Assembly: GCA_002424545.1 (NCBI GenBank)
Contig: DIKL01000062.1
Coordinates: 1-22,391 of the forward strand
Reading direction: 5' to 3'
DNA length: 22,391 nt
Source: Syntrophaceae bacterium UBA5619
GTDB taxonomy: Bacteria > Desulfobacterota > Syntrophia > Syntrophales > UBA5619
In this document: positions 6,945 through 15,144 of the stretch, in pieces
Position numbering within the stretch: position 1 is the stretch's first letter
How the letters are laid out: every line of letters starts with the position of its first letter
Notes under the pieces: generated by a model
Told to the model about the DNA's origin: nothing
Database searches by the model: none
Seen by the model: the letters and a program-made list of their open reading frames with translations, nothing else
Translations under genes and position numbers: made by a program

Positions 6945-7821
6945 TGTTCTGCACCTGCTCCCGCAATTTTGCCAGTTCGCTCTTGATCTCGATGACGCCG
7001 CGCGAGATTTCCGCGTCGCCGCTCTTGGAACCGATGGTATTGATCTCCCTGCCCATCTCCTGGATCAGAAAATCGATCTTTCTGCCCGCGGCGTCCTCCC
7101 CGGCAAGCAGATCGTTGAATTGATCGATGTGGCTTCGGAAGCGGACGATCTCTTCGGTAATATCGCTCCTTTCCGCCATGATCGCGACCTCCTGCAGCAA
7201 CCGCGCTTCATCGAAGGCCAGGCCGCCCGTCAGCTCCCTTACCCGGTCGCCGAGCCGCTTCTGATAGTCCAGAACCACCTGCGGCACTCTCCGGTCGATT
7301 CCTTCCAGACAATCAGCAATCCTGTTCAAGCGATCGACCAGATCGCTTTTCAGGCTTCCCCCTTCCTTCTCTCTCATCTCGATCAGCGCCCGCATCGCCG
7401 CCGCGAGGATTTTGGAAAGCCCCTCCCAGAGAGCCGCCGGATCCTGACTCGTTTCCATGGGGATGAAGGCATCCCGGAAACCGGCCATCACCTCCAGTGT
7501 AATCTCCCCTCTCAGGTTGAGATCTTCCTTCATCTGGCCGAGCAGCGCATGATAATTGCGGATCAACGGCAGATTCAGCGTGAAACGACCGGCGGTTTCC
7601 GCGTTTCCATCGCCGTCCGCCCTGAGGGTCGCCTCGATCCGCCCCCGGGAAAACTGTTCCCCGATCCGCTTCTTGATCTCACCCTCGAAGGGGAGAAACA
7701 TTCCCGGCAGGCGCAACGAGATCTCCAAAAACCGGTGGTTGACGGATTTCATCTCGATCGTGAATTTCCGGCCGGCAAGGACCGCCTCCGCCTTGCCGTA
7801 CCCGGTCATGCTTTTAATCAT
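6937..7821 (-). CDS. yicC: YicC/YloC family endoribonuclease
   Basis: A 294-residue YicC-family protein. The N-terminus has the family signature IKSMTGYG and EMKSVNHRFLE. The C-terminal DUF1732 part ends with the conserved REINTIGSKSGDAEIS and a final helix, VIEIKSELAKLREQVQNIE. Family members from E. coli and Bacillus act as RNA endonucleases, linked to RNA decay; the role here is by family only. The ATG overlaps the DUF4416 stop as ATGA, with GAGGAG a few bases upstream, so translation is coupled. It lies directly before gmk, a widely conserved pairing. Confidence 0.94.
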   Translation of the reverse strand: MIKSMTGYGKAEAVLAGRKFTIEMKSVNHRFLEISLRLPGMFLPFEGEIKKRIGEQFSRGRIEATLRADGDGNAETAGRFTLNLPLIRNYHALLGQMKEDLNLRGEITLEVMAGFRDAFIPMETSQDPAALWEGLSKILAAAMRALIEMREKEGGSLKSDLVDRLNRIADCLEGIDRRVPQVVLDYQKRLGDRVRELTGGLAFDEARLLQEVAIMAERSDITEEIVRFRSHIDQFNDLLAGEDAAGRKIDFLIQEMGREINTIGSKSGDAEISRGVIEIKSELAKLREQVQNIE

Positions 7822-8417
7822 CGAACTCCTCTCATCAAACCATCCCCCTCGGACTCGGGGAAATCATCCGTCGCCAGATTGGTCCCGGCCACTCTCCCCT
7901 TTAGCTGCAGCAGATACTTTTCCCGGATCCGGATCAGCATCCCGACCATCTCTTCCCCGGCATAATCCGGATAGGTCCAGGGGAACGCATGAAACGATTT
8001 GCCTCTATACATCAGTGTCAGATCGGCATAGATCCCATCCCGCAGATAAGGCCGATGGGAATAACCCTTGCCCGTGGCCAGAATCAGATGGGCTTGGGCA
8101 AGATAACCGGGATCGAGGTTCACCCTCCTTTTCCCCTCAGCCGATAACCTCTTCTCCAGCGCATTGGTCCAGTTCTTGACATCCGGCAACGCCTCCGGCC
8201 GGATCAGCCGTTCAAAGGCGACAAAACGGCGAATCAGCGCATCGCCGAACTCCTTCTCGTAATAATCGGTATAGTCAAAAGTCATCGGGGCGCTGATGAA
8301 ATCAAACCTTCCATATCTTTCCGACAGGGCCTCCATCGCGTCGCGCAGCAGGCCTTCCTCTCGGGAGAAAAGGCTGGCTATCAGTTTGACGGTCTCCGGA
8401 GGTTGCGGTTCGCTCAT
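7818..8417 (-). CDS. DUF4416 family protein
   Basis: A 199-residue protein resembling the DUF4416 family, common next to yicC and gmk in this group. Visible conserved-looking pieces are FSREEG near the start, FDYTDYYEKEFG (about 47–58), NLDPGYL (about 100–106) and HAFPWTYPDY (about 143–152). It has no signal peptide or membrane segment, so it is probably cytoplasmic. The function is unknown to me. The ATG overlaps the hldE1 stop by four bases, and its own stop overlaps yicC by four, so it is tightly coupled to both. Confidence 0.82.
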   Translation of the reverse strand: MSEPQPPETVKLIASLFSREEGLLRDAMEALSERYGRFDFISAPMTFDYTDYYEKEFGDALIRRFVAFERLIRPEALPDVKNWTNALEKRLSAEGKRRVNLDPGYLAQAHLILATGKGYSHRPYLRDGIYADLTLMYRGKSFHAFPWTYPDYAGEEMVGMLIRIREKYLLQLKGRVAGTNLATDDFPESEGDGLMRGVR

Positions 8418-9403
8418 AGGGCTTTTTTCAGCTCTTCCCGAGTCACGGTCGCCGTACCCGCCTTCCCCACCACAATCCCCGCGGCGTGGTTGGCCAGATA
8501 TGCCGCTTCCCGGAAAGAGGCCCCCGCCGCCAGCGAGAGGGCCAGAACGCCGATGACCGTATCCCCCGCGCCGGTCACATCAAATACCTCCCTCGCTTCC
8601 GTCCGAAATGCCGTGTGTCTGGTCCGACCGTCCTTCTCAAAAAGGCTCATTCCCGCTTCACCGCGGGTCATCAGCAAGGCCTTGAAATCATACTGCCGCA
8701 ACAGCTTCATGCCGACACGGATGTGATCCAATCCGTTCAACATCTCTTCTCCCGCGGCGCGAACGGCCTCGTGATGGTTTGGGGTGACGATATCGAATCC
8801 CTGGTACAAGGAAAAATCCCGTTGCTTCGGGTCCACGCAGGTGAATATCGGGCGACCGGCGATGACCTTCCGGATGCCTTCGAGAAGGGAACGGGTGACC
8901 AATCCCTTGCCATAATCCGAGATCACCAACGCCCCCAATTCATCGCGCAACGACTCGATGTAGGAAAGGATCTTGCGAACGCTTTTTGCCTGAACGGGTT
9001 TTCGATCCTCCCGGTCGAAACGGACCACCTGCTGACCATGCGCGACAATTCGCGTTTTGAGCGTCGTGGGACGCCCCGCCTCCACGACAATTCCGTTCAT
9101 ATCCAAACACAGGCCGGCAAACTCGGCCAGAAGACGTTTTCCCGTATCGTCGGATCCAACAACGCCGGCCAGATGAACCAGACCGCCCATCGCAAATATA
9201 TTGTTGAGGACATTGGCGCAGCCACCCAACAGGAATTTATCCTTTCTCACCTCGACCACGGGAACGGGCGCCTCCGGCGAGATCCGCGACACCTTCCCCC
9301 AGATAAAATGGTCCGCCATGACATCCCCGACAACCAGGACCCTGGACCGGGGAAATTTGTCCATGATCGCATACGCCCTTCGGTTGCTCATCATCCGTTT
9401 CAT
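8414..9403 (-). CDS. hldE1: D-glycero-beta-D-manno-heptose-7-phosphate kinase (HldE N-terminal type)
   Basis: PfkB-family sugar kinase of 329 residues matching the kinase half of HldE (RfaE), which phosphorylates heptose 7-phosphate at C1 for ADP-heptose and LPS inner core synthesis. Visible are VVGDVMADHFIWGKVSRISPEAPVPVV near the N-terminus (about 24–50, split here only to describe it), the substrate-binding GGCANVLNN (60–68), NHHE (209–212) and the catalytic DVTGAGDT (275–282, Asp281). The adenylyltransferase half of bifunctional HldE is absent, so a separate RfaE2-type enzyme is expected elsewhere. The start at 9403 lacks a strong Shine-Dalgarno sequence; ATG at residue 14 is an alternative. 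It is the first gene of the minus-strand operon. Confidence 0.92.
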   Translation of the reverse strand: MKRMMSNRRAYAIMDKFPRSRVLVVGDVMADHFIWGKVSRISPEAPVPVVEVRKDKFLLGGCANVLNNIFAMGGLVHLAGVVGSDDTGKRLLAEFAGLCLDMNGIVVEAGRPTTLKTRIVAHGQQVVRFDREDRKPVQAKSVRKILSYIESLRDELGALVISDYGKGLVTRSLLEGIRKVIAGRPIFTCVDPKQRDFSLYQGFDIVTPNHHEAVRAAGEEMLNGLDHIRVGMKLLRQYDFKALLMTRGEAGMSLFEKDGRTRHTAFRTEAREVFDVTGAGDTVIGVLALSLAAGASFREAAYLANHAAGIVVGKAGTATVTREELKKAL

Positions 9404-9454
9404 AAACGTCCCATCGTTTCCGCCGGGGAGAAAAAACCAGATTTCATGGCCGCT

Positions 9455-9483
9455 TATCTATTATCAAGGGCATTATTTGTCAA
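9455..9483 (-). promoter_or_regulatory. Sigma-70-like promoter of the hldE1–pilC operon
   Basis: On the minus strand a perfect TTGACA (9483–9478) is followed by a 17-base spacer and TAGATA (9460–9455), a weak -10 box. Initiation would be near 9448, leaving a leader of about 45 bases before hldE1. The -35 box is convincing; the -10 box is only three of six. Confidence 0.5.
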
Positions 9484-9511
9484 TCCTTTTCTGGGGATTA
9501 TCGGTTGGAAG

Positions 9512-9525
9512 AAGGAACATTCCTT
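9512..9525. promoter_or_regulatory. Palindrome AAGGAA-CA-TTCCTT between divergent promoters
   Basis: Perfect 6-base inverted arms separated by two bases, immediately upstream of the plus-strand -35 candidate and about 30 bases upstream of the minus-strand -35. The size and position suit a dimeric regulator's operator. I do not recognise the factor. Confidence 0.3.
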
Positions 9526-9526
9526 A

Positions 9527-9555
9527 TTGACTTCGTGAGGATATTTGAGTATGGG
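9527..9555 (+). promoter_or_regulatory. Candidate promoter for plsC–uppP–ftsK
   Basis: TTGACT (9527–9532), a 17-base spacer and TATGGG (9550–9555). The -35 is good and the -10 poor. Initiation near 9562 would serve either proposed plsC start. Confidence 0.35.
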
Positions 9556-9626
9556 AAACGCAGGACGGATTTGATCTTGCGGTGGCAGATTTCAAATCAG
9601 TCCCCACATTATCTTGGGACCTGATC

Positions 9627-10382
9627 ATGATTCGTTCCGCATTGCTGGTCATGCTTTCCATCTCCGTCACCGCTTTCATGTCGGTTTGCGCCCTTCTATT
9701 CCCGCTCATCTCTCCCGGGGAAAACAAGGCGCACAAAATCGCAAACCTTTGGGCAAGGATGCTGCTCTGGATCACCAATATCCGTGTCGAGGTGATCGGC
9801 GCGGAGAACGTGCTGAAGAACCGGCCGCAGATCTTCATGGCAAACCACCAAAGCGATTTCGATATCCTGATCGTCCTGGCCTTTATCCCCGGCCAGTTTC
9901 GCTGGATCGTCAAAAAGGAGCTCTTCAAGATTCCCATCTTCGGGAAGGCCATGAAAAGCGCCGGGTATATCGAAATCGACCGGCAGAATCATGAAAAGGC
10001 CATGAAAAGCCTGGAGGAAGCGGCGCAGAAAATCCGGGAGGGAAAATCGGTCGTCACCTTCCCCGAGGGAACCCGCAGCAAGGACGGTACGATCAAACCG
10101 TTCAAGCAGGGCATGTTCCATCTCGCCATCCGTGCCGGGGTCCCCATCGTGCCCATCTCGATCATCGGCGCGCATGAAATCCTGCCGAAGCGCACCTTGA
10201 GGATCAAACCGGGAAAGATCACGATGATCATCGACCAACCGGTGGATGTCTCCGGATACCAAATTGAAGCGAGGGGAGAGTTGATCGAGCGGATTCGGGA
10301 CATCATTGTCCGCAACGTTGAGAAAGGCAGAGGCTCTTCCGGAACACCCTCCGTGCCGGACCGCGGAAAGGAGTCTCAGTGA
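9627..10382 (+). CDS. plsC: 1-acyl-sn-glycerol-3-phosphate acyltransferase
   Basis: A 251-residue membrane acyltransferase making phosphatidic acid from lysophosphatidic acid in phospholipid synthesis. It has an N-terminal hydrophobic segment (about 4–28), the catalytic NHQSDFD box (HX4D, His74 and Asp79), FPEGTRS (145–151) for the glycerophosphate, and the late VPIVPISI block. I chose ATG 9627 because the protein then begins at its membrane anchor. GTG 9582 is an in-frame alternative adding 15 residues, and neither has a strong Shine-Dalgarno sequence. Its TGA overlaps the uppP GTG, so uppP is translationally coupled. Confidence 0.92.
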   Translation: MIRSALLVMLSISVTAFMSVCALLFPLISPGENKAHKIANLWARMLLWITNIRVEVIGAENVLKNRPQIFMANHQSDFDILIVLAFIPGQFRWIVKKELFKIPIFGKAMKSAGYIEIDRQNHEKAMKSLEEAAQKIREGKSVVTFPEGTRSKDGTIKPFKQGMFHLAIRAGVPIVPISIIGAHEILPKRTLRIKPGKITMIIDQPVDVSGYQIEARGELIERIRDIIVRNVEKGRGSSGTPSVPDRGKESQ

Positions 10383-11209
10383 CGTTGATGGAGGCCGTCA
10401 TCCTGGGCATCGTTCAGGGGATCACGGAACCGCTGCCGGTCAGCAGTTCGGCGCATCTGGTCATCATCCCGTCGTTGATCCCGGGATTCGGACAGCCGAG
10501 CGTCGCCTTCGACGTGCTCCTCCATCTCGGAACGCTTGTGGCGGTGGTCTTCTTTCTCAAACGGGAAATCGCCGAACTCATCGCCTCGTTTCTGCCGGAG
10601 AAGGTTCCCACGGCGGGCGCGCGGCGGACCGATGCCGGAGAAAGGGCCGCCAACCGCAGGTTGGTTCTGTGGATCGTCATCGCCACCTTCCTGACGGGAG
10701 CGATCGGTATCCTCTTCCGGGAGCGGATCGAGCGGCTTTTCGAATCGGCGGAAACGACGGCATGTATGCTTTTGATCACGGGGGTTTTGCTTTTTCTGTC
10801 GGACCGGGTAAAAAAGAATCATCGAAATACGGCAGAGATGAATCTGGCGGACGGGATCATCCTGGGTCTGGTTCAGGCAGCCGCACTCATCCCGGGGATC
10901 TCCCGTTCGGGATCCACGATCACCTTCGGAATCTTTCGGGGACTGGAGCGCAAGACGGCGGCAACATTTTCCTTTCTGATCTCGATTCCGGCAATCGCCG
11001 GCGCCGTGCTCCTCAAGGCGGCCTATCTGATCCGGCTTCCCGCGGGCGATTTTCCCGCGTTGGGCGCGGGTTTCCTTGCGGCCGCCGTCGCGGGATTTCT
11101 CTCGCTGAAACTTCTCTTTGCCATGATCAACAAAATCGGCCTCGCCCCATTTGCCTGGTATTGCTGGTGTTTTGGGGCCGCCGCCCTGATCCTTTTGGGC
11201 ATGAGATAG
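10379..11209 (+). CDS. uppP: Undecaprenyl-diphosphatase UppP (BacA)
   Basis: A 276-residue polytopic membrane enzyme that removes one phosphate from undecaprenyl diphosphate so the lipid carrier can be reused for peptidoglycan and LPS O-antigen; family members give bacitracin resistance. The two catalytic regions are present: GITEPLPVSSSAHL (14–27, with Glu17) and PGISRSGST (172–180, with the Arg176 equivalent to E. coli R174). The start is GTG at 10379, overlapping the plsC stop by four bases, with AAGGAG five bases upstream. It precedes ftsK by 20 bases. Confidence 0.95.
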   Translation: MTLMEAVILGIVQGITEPLPVSSSAHLVIIPSLIPGFGQPSVAFDVLLHLGTLVAVVFFLKREIAELIASFLPEKVPTAGARRTDAGERAANRRLVLWIVIATFLTGAIGILFRERIERLFESAETTACMLLITGVLLFLSDRVKKNHRNTAEMNLADGIILGLVQAAALIPGISRSGSTITFGIFRGLERKTAATFSFLISIPAIAGAVLLKAAYLIRLPAGDFPALGAGFLAAAVAGFLSLKLLFAMINKIGLAPFAWYCWCFGAAALILLGMR

Positions 11210-11229
11210 AACGGGGAAAACCGCTGACG

Positions 11230-13515
11230 ATGAACGAAAATGGACATTCCCGGATACGATTTACGGAAATCTCCGGATTGATCTGCTTCGCCGTCGCGCT
11301 GTTTCTACTGCTCGCACTTCTCTCCTATCACCCCCTTGATCCCTCCCTGACCCGCTACGTGCCGGAGGAGGCGCCGCTCCGCAACTGGACGGGTGCGGCC
11401 GGATCGTACGCCGCGGATACCCTGTTCCGCCTTTTGGGGATCGGCATCCTTTGGCTTCCGGTTTTGCTTTTGATCGCCGCCGTGCGGTTTTTTCGCGATT
11501 CCCGGTTCCGGATCAGCGCGGCCGCGGCGGCAGGCCTGGCCGGTCTGGTCTTCGCCACCTCGGGAATTATCGCGCTGACCGTCGGGAAAATCGAACTCTA
11601 CGGAATCCCGCTGCATGCGGGCGGGCTTCTGGGAACCGTTACGGCAAGGTTTCTCGACGGCTACCTGCGCATGGCCGGATCACTCATCATTCTTGGATTG
11701 ATCCTGATCGTGGCACTGATGATTCTCTTTGATTTTTCCGTGGTTTCCTTCGCGGGAAGATCCGCGGCGGCAGCGGGAACCACGGCGCGAACGGGAAAAT
11801 TCTGGATCGATCGGCTCAGGGAAAGGCTGGGGGAAAAACCGAAAACGCCGGTCGTAAAAAGAACGGCGGCGGCGGTTGCCCCGATCATCGAAGAGCCGAG
11901 ACGGGAAACGCTGAAGGAGAAACTGGAGAAGGCCGAGCAGACCCATTTCAATTTCGCCTCCCGGTTGAACGGAACCTTCAAGCTGCCGCCCCTGACCCTG
12001 CTGGACCGCCTGGAACGGAAAGATATTCGAATCAAGCGGGAAACCCTGATCGCCAACTCCCGGCTGCTCGAAAAGAAGCTCTCCGACTTCGGCGTCGACG
12101 GGAAGGTGGTCGAAGTCAAGCCCGGTCCGGTCATCACGATGTATGAGCTTGAACCCGCCCCCGGCGTCAAGATCAACAAAATCACAAATCTCTCCGACGA
12201 TTTGGCGCTCGCCTTGCGCGCCCCGAGCATTCGGATCATCGCCCCCATCCCGGGAAGAGGGGCAATCGGCATCGAGATCCCCAATCAGGAGCGGGAGCCG
12301 GTCCGCCTGCGGGACGTCCTCGATCATGCGGCCTTTCGGGAAACCTCCTACCGTCTTCCGATCGCGCTGGGCGAAGACATTGTGGGGGCGCCGCTGATCA
12401 CCGAATTGATCCGAATGCCGCACCTGCTGATCGCCGGAACGACCGGTTCGGGAAAGAGCGTCTCCCTGAACGCCATGATCTGCAGCATCCTGTTTAAGGC
12501 GCCGCCCAACGAGGTCAAATTCATCATGATCGACCCGAAACGGCTGGAACTCTCCGGCTATGAGGGAATTCCCCATCTTCTCCATCCGGTGGTCGTCGAC
12601 CCGAAGAAGGCCTCTCTCGTGCTCCGCTGGGCCGTAGAGGAGATGGAACGCCGCTACCGAATCATCGGTCAAGTCGGCGTGAAGAGTATCGAGGCCTACA
12701 ACGAACTGCGCGCCGGGAAAACGTCCGGGACGCCTCCTCCGCCGGCTTCCGGAAGCGGGGAGAACCTTCGGAAAGAGACGGGGAACGCCAGAGAGGCCGT
12801 TTCGGCCGGAAGCCCGGCGAAAAAAGCAGCGGAAGAAACAGTCCGGCCAAACGAATCGCTTCCCGATCATCTCCCCTACATCGTGATCATCATCGACGAG
12901 CTTGCGGATCTGATGATGATCGCGCAGAGAAATGTGGAGGAATCCCTGACCCGCCTGGCCCAGATGGCCAGGGCGGCCGGCATTCACCTGATTCTGGCGA
13001 CCCAGCGTCCTTCCGTGGACGTAATTACGGGAATCATCAAAGCCAACTTCCCCACCCGGATCTCTTTCAAGGTCTCCTCCAAGGTGGATTCGCGGACGAT
13101 CCTCGACCAGCTCGGCGCGGAAAAGCTCCTCGGGGCCGGGGATATGCTCTTCATCCCCCCCGGCAGTTCCAGATTGACCCGGATCCACGGCGCCTATGTC
13201 TCGGACCTGGAAATCGAACGGATCGTCGATTTCGTGAAAAAGCAGGGGCAGCCGGACTACGACGAATCGATCACGACGCTGCAACCCGAATCGGGCGAGG
13301 AAAAACCGGAGGAGGATTTCGACGAGAAATATGACGAGGCCGTCGCGCTCGTGACGGATCTCGGACAGGCATCGATCTCCCTCGTGCAGCGATACATGAA
13401 GATCGGGTACAACCGGGCGGCCCGGATGATCGAACGGATGGAAGCGGAGGGGGTCGTCGGCCCTTCGGACGGCGCCAAACCGCGAAAAATCCTCGCGCGA
13501 AAAATTCCGCGCTGA
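11230..13515 (+). CDS. ftsK: DNA translocase FtsK
   Basis: A 761-residue SpoIIIE/FtsK translocase that anchors at the division septum and pumps chromosome ends and dimers into daughter cells. Four N-terminal membrane helices (about 13–33, 70–88, 95–117, 149–170) are followed by a short linker, the alpha domain, and the RecA-like motor with Walker A GTTGSGKS (403–410) and Walker B IVIIIDELAD (551–560). The C-terminal gamma winged helix (about 697–750) has the DNA-reading segment SLVQRYMKIGYNRAARMIE for KOPS-like sites. The linker is far shorter than in E. coli. Residues about 496–545, between the Walker motifs, are a low-complexity Pro/Ala/Gly/Glu-rich insert. The open frame continues upstream through uppP, but ATG 11230 gives the normal N-terminus. 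Confidence 0.95.
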   Translation: MNENGHSRIRFTEISGLICFAVALFLLLALLSYHPLDPSLTRYVPEEAPLRNWTGAAGSYAADTLFRLLGIGILWLPVLLLIAAVRFFRDSRFRISAAAAAGLAGLVFATSGIIALTVGKIELYGIPLHAGGLLGTVTARFLDGYLRMAGSLIILGLILIVALMILFDFSVVSFAGRSAAAAGTTARTGKFWIDRLRERLGEKPKTPVVKRTAAAVAPIIEEPRRETLKEKLEKAEQTHFNFASRLNGTFKLPPLTLLDRLERKDIRIKRETLIANSRLLEKKLSDFGVDGKVVEVKPGPVITMYELEPAPGVKINKITNLSDDLALALRAPSIRIIAPIPGRGAIGIEIPNQEREPVRLRDVLDHAAFRETSYRLPIALGEDIVGAPLITELIRMPHLLIAGTTGSGKSVSLNAMICSILFKAPPNEVKFIMIDPKRLELSGYEGIPHLLHPVVVDPKKASLVLRWAVEEMERRYRIIGQVGVKSIEAYNELRAGKTSGTPPPPASGSGENLRKETGNAREAVSAGSPAKKAAEETVRPNESLPDHLPYIVIIIDELADLMMIAQRNVEESLTRLAQMARAAGIHLILATQRPSVDVITGIIKANFPTRISFKVSSKVDSRTILDQLGAEKLLGAGDMLFIPPGSSRLTRIHGAYVSDLEIERIVDFVKKQGQPDYDESITTLQPESGEEKPEEDFDEKYDEAVALVTDLGQASISLVQRYMKIGYNRAARMIERMEAEGVVGPSDGAKPRKILARKIPR

Positions 13516-13535
13516 CGGAGAAAACCGAGTTGGGC

Positions 13536-13551
13536 AACGGAACCATCCGTT
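13536..13551. repeat. Small hairpin between ftsK and rimO
   Basis: AACGGA and TCCGTT pair as a 6-bp stem around ACCA in the 58-base gap. No T-run follows, so a classical terminator is unlikely; it may be a weak processing or pausing structure, or chance. Confidence 0.25.
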
Positions 13552-13573
13552 CGTCGGAAAGAATTTCCTGAAA

Positions 13574-14926
13574 ATGCGCAGAGAAAAGGTCCATATCGTC
13601 AGCCTGGGCTGCCCCAAAAATCTGGTTGATTCCGAGGTGATGGCGGGCGTTTTGGCCGAAAACGGCTACTTCCTGACGGAGCGGCCGGAGGAGGCCTCGA
13701 TCATCCTGATCAACACCTGCGCGTTCATTCTTCCCGCCCGCGAGGAGGCGATCGACGAGATCCTTCGCATGGCGGCCTGGAAAAAGGGAGGAGACGGGCC
13801 CTGCACGCATCTGGTCGTCACGGGCTGTCTCCCTCAGCGATACGGGAGAGAATTGGCAAATGCCCTGCCGGAGGTTGATCTCTTCCTCGGTACGGCGGAA
13901 ATCCCCCGAATCGCCCAACATCTGGATCGGCTGTTTGCCGGCCCGAAAACCGGCAGTCAAGGCCGGTCCGTCATCGGTCGCCCGATCTTTCTGATGAATG
14001 CCGACCACAAACGGCTGGTTTCCACCTCGTCGAACAGCGCCTACCTGAAGATCGCCGAAGGCTGTTCGAACCGCTGCTCCTATTGCGTGATCCCTTCCAT
14101 TCGCGGCAAGGCCCGAAGCCGGGCCGTGGATGATATCGTGAAGGAGGCGGAGAGGCTCGCCGCAGCGGGGGTTCGGGAACTGATCCTCATCGCACAGGAC
14201 ACAACGGCCTACGGCCTCGACCGCAAGGATCGACCGACGCTGAGCCTTCTGCTCCGGGAGCTGGCTGCCGTCGACGGCCTCTCATGGATCCGCCTCCTCT
14301 ACACCTACCCCGTCCGGTTGACGGAGGAGCTTCTCCGAACGATCGCGGAAGAAAAAAAGATCTGTCATTATCTGGACATCCCAATCCAGCACAGCGATAA
14401 CGCGATCCTCGCGGCCATGCACCGCCAGGGAGACGGCGCCTTGATCCGAAACGCCATCGCGAAGACCCGGGAGATCATTCCCGACGTTGCCCTGCGCACC
14501 TCGCTGATCGTCGGCTTTCCCGGAGAGACCGCGCGGAGATTCGAGAGCCTTCTCTCCTTCGTCCGGGAAATCCGTTTCGACCACCTCGGGGTTTTTCCAT
14601 ACTCCCGCGAGGAGGGAACGGCGGCGGCCTCTCTCCCGGCTCGGATTTCGGAACGGGAGAAGGAACGGCGTCGGGAGATCATCATGGATGAACAGGCGCT
14701 GATCTCTCGGGAGCTCAACAGCGCGCTGATCGGAACGCATCAGCAGGTCCTTGTCGAGGGGAAAGGCCAATTGGACGGGTTCACCCATATCGGAAGATGC
14801 CGTCGCCAGGCTCCTGAAATCGACGGCGCGACCCATCTGCGAGGAGGACATCCGAAGGCGGGAACGATCGTCGCCTGCCGGATCATTGCCGCCGACGATT
14901 ATGATCTGTATGCGGATATTCTCTGA
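13574..14926 (+). CDS. rimO: Ribosomal protein S12 methylthiotransferase RimO
   Basis: A 450-residue radical-SAM methylthiotransferase that adds a methylthio group to the conserved Asp of ribosomal protein S12. The N-terminal UPF0004 domain starts VHIVSLGCPKN and has cluster ligands Cys13, Cys49 and Cys85. The radical-SAM CxxxCxxC is CSNRCSYC (Cys164, 168, 171) followed by IPSIRGKARSR. YTYP and LDIPIQHS motifs and the C-terminal TRAM domain (about 385–450) are present. IPSIRGKARSR and the overall pattern favour RimO over MiaB. The ATG at 13574 has only a weak Shine-Dalgarno sequence. It lies 58 bases after ftsK and probably shares its transcript. Confidence 0.95.
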   Translation: MRREKVHIVSLGCPKNLVDSEVMAGVLAENGYFLTERPEEASIILINTCAFILPAREEAIDEILRMAAWKKGGDGPCTHLVVTGCLPQRYGRELANALPEVDLFLGTAEIPRIAQHLDRLFAGPKTGSQGRSVIGRPIFLMNADHKRLVSTSSNSAYLKIAEGCSNRCSYCVIPSIRGKARSRAVDDIVKEAERLAAAGVRELILIAQDTTAYGLDRKDRPTLSLLLRELAAVDGLSWIRLLYTYPVRLTEELLRTIAEEKKICHYLDIPIQHSDNAILAAMHRQGDGALIRNAIAKTREIIPDVALRTSLIVGFPGETARRFESLLSFVREIRFDHLGVFPYSREEGTAAASLPARISEREKERRREIIMDEQALISRELNSALIGTHQQVLVEGKGQLDGFTHIGRCRRQAPEIDGATHLRGGHPKAGTIVACRIIAADDYDLYADIL

Positions 14927-14946
14927 TCTTTCGGACTTCTTTCATA

Positions 14947-14960
14947 TCGGCTCTCGCCGA
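14947..14960. terminator. GC-rich hairpin after rimO, no T-run
   Basis: TCGGC-TCTC-GCCGA, a 5-bp stem with a 4-base loop starting 20 bases after the rimO stop. The lack of a following T-run makes it at best a weak or factor-dependent termination signal. Confidence 0.25.
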
Positions 14961-15027
14961 CAACTCCGGCCGAACCTTCTCTCGTCAGGAATAAGTGCAG
15001 GTTATCCATGATATGATTTTTATTCGT

Positions 15028-15055
15028 TTGACTTCACTTCGGAAAAGTATAGATG
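15028..15055 (+). promoter_or_regulatory. Candidate promoter for alanine dehydrogenase
   Basis: TTGACT (15028–15033) is followed 16 bases later by TAGATG, and 14 bases later by the better hexamer TATAGA. The region is the most AT-rich part of the 218-base rimO–ald gap. The -35 is good; the -10 assignment is unsure. Confidence 0.35.
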
Positions 15056-15080
15056 TATAAACAGAATAGTTCCAAAAGTT

Positions 15081-15099
15081 ATTCCATGGGGGAATTTTT
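15081..15099 (+). promoter_or_regulatory. Weak terminator/attenuator-like hairpin in the ald leader
   Basis: ATTCC and GGAAT pair around ATGGG (15081–15095), and the arm runs directly into a T-run ending TTTTC. It lies between the promoter candidate and the ald Shine-Dalgarno sequence, so it could attenuate ald, or terminate read-through from rimO. The stem is only five pairs and AT-rich. Confidence 0.25.
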
Positions 15100-15144
15100 C
15101 TTGACGAGCGCGGAGCAGTGCCGAACCGAAGAAGGGAGGAGACC

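Noticed and set aside
10306..11229. Upstream extension of the ftsK frame by 308 codons
   Set aside because: It overlaps the well-supported uppP gene in another frame. FtsK has a proper N-terminal membrane segment beginning at ATG 11230.
11680..13617. 645-codon open frame on the minus strand opposite ftsK
   Set aside because: Antisense shadow of the ftsK motor domain; Arg/Asp/Gly-rich translation without motifs.
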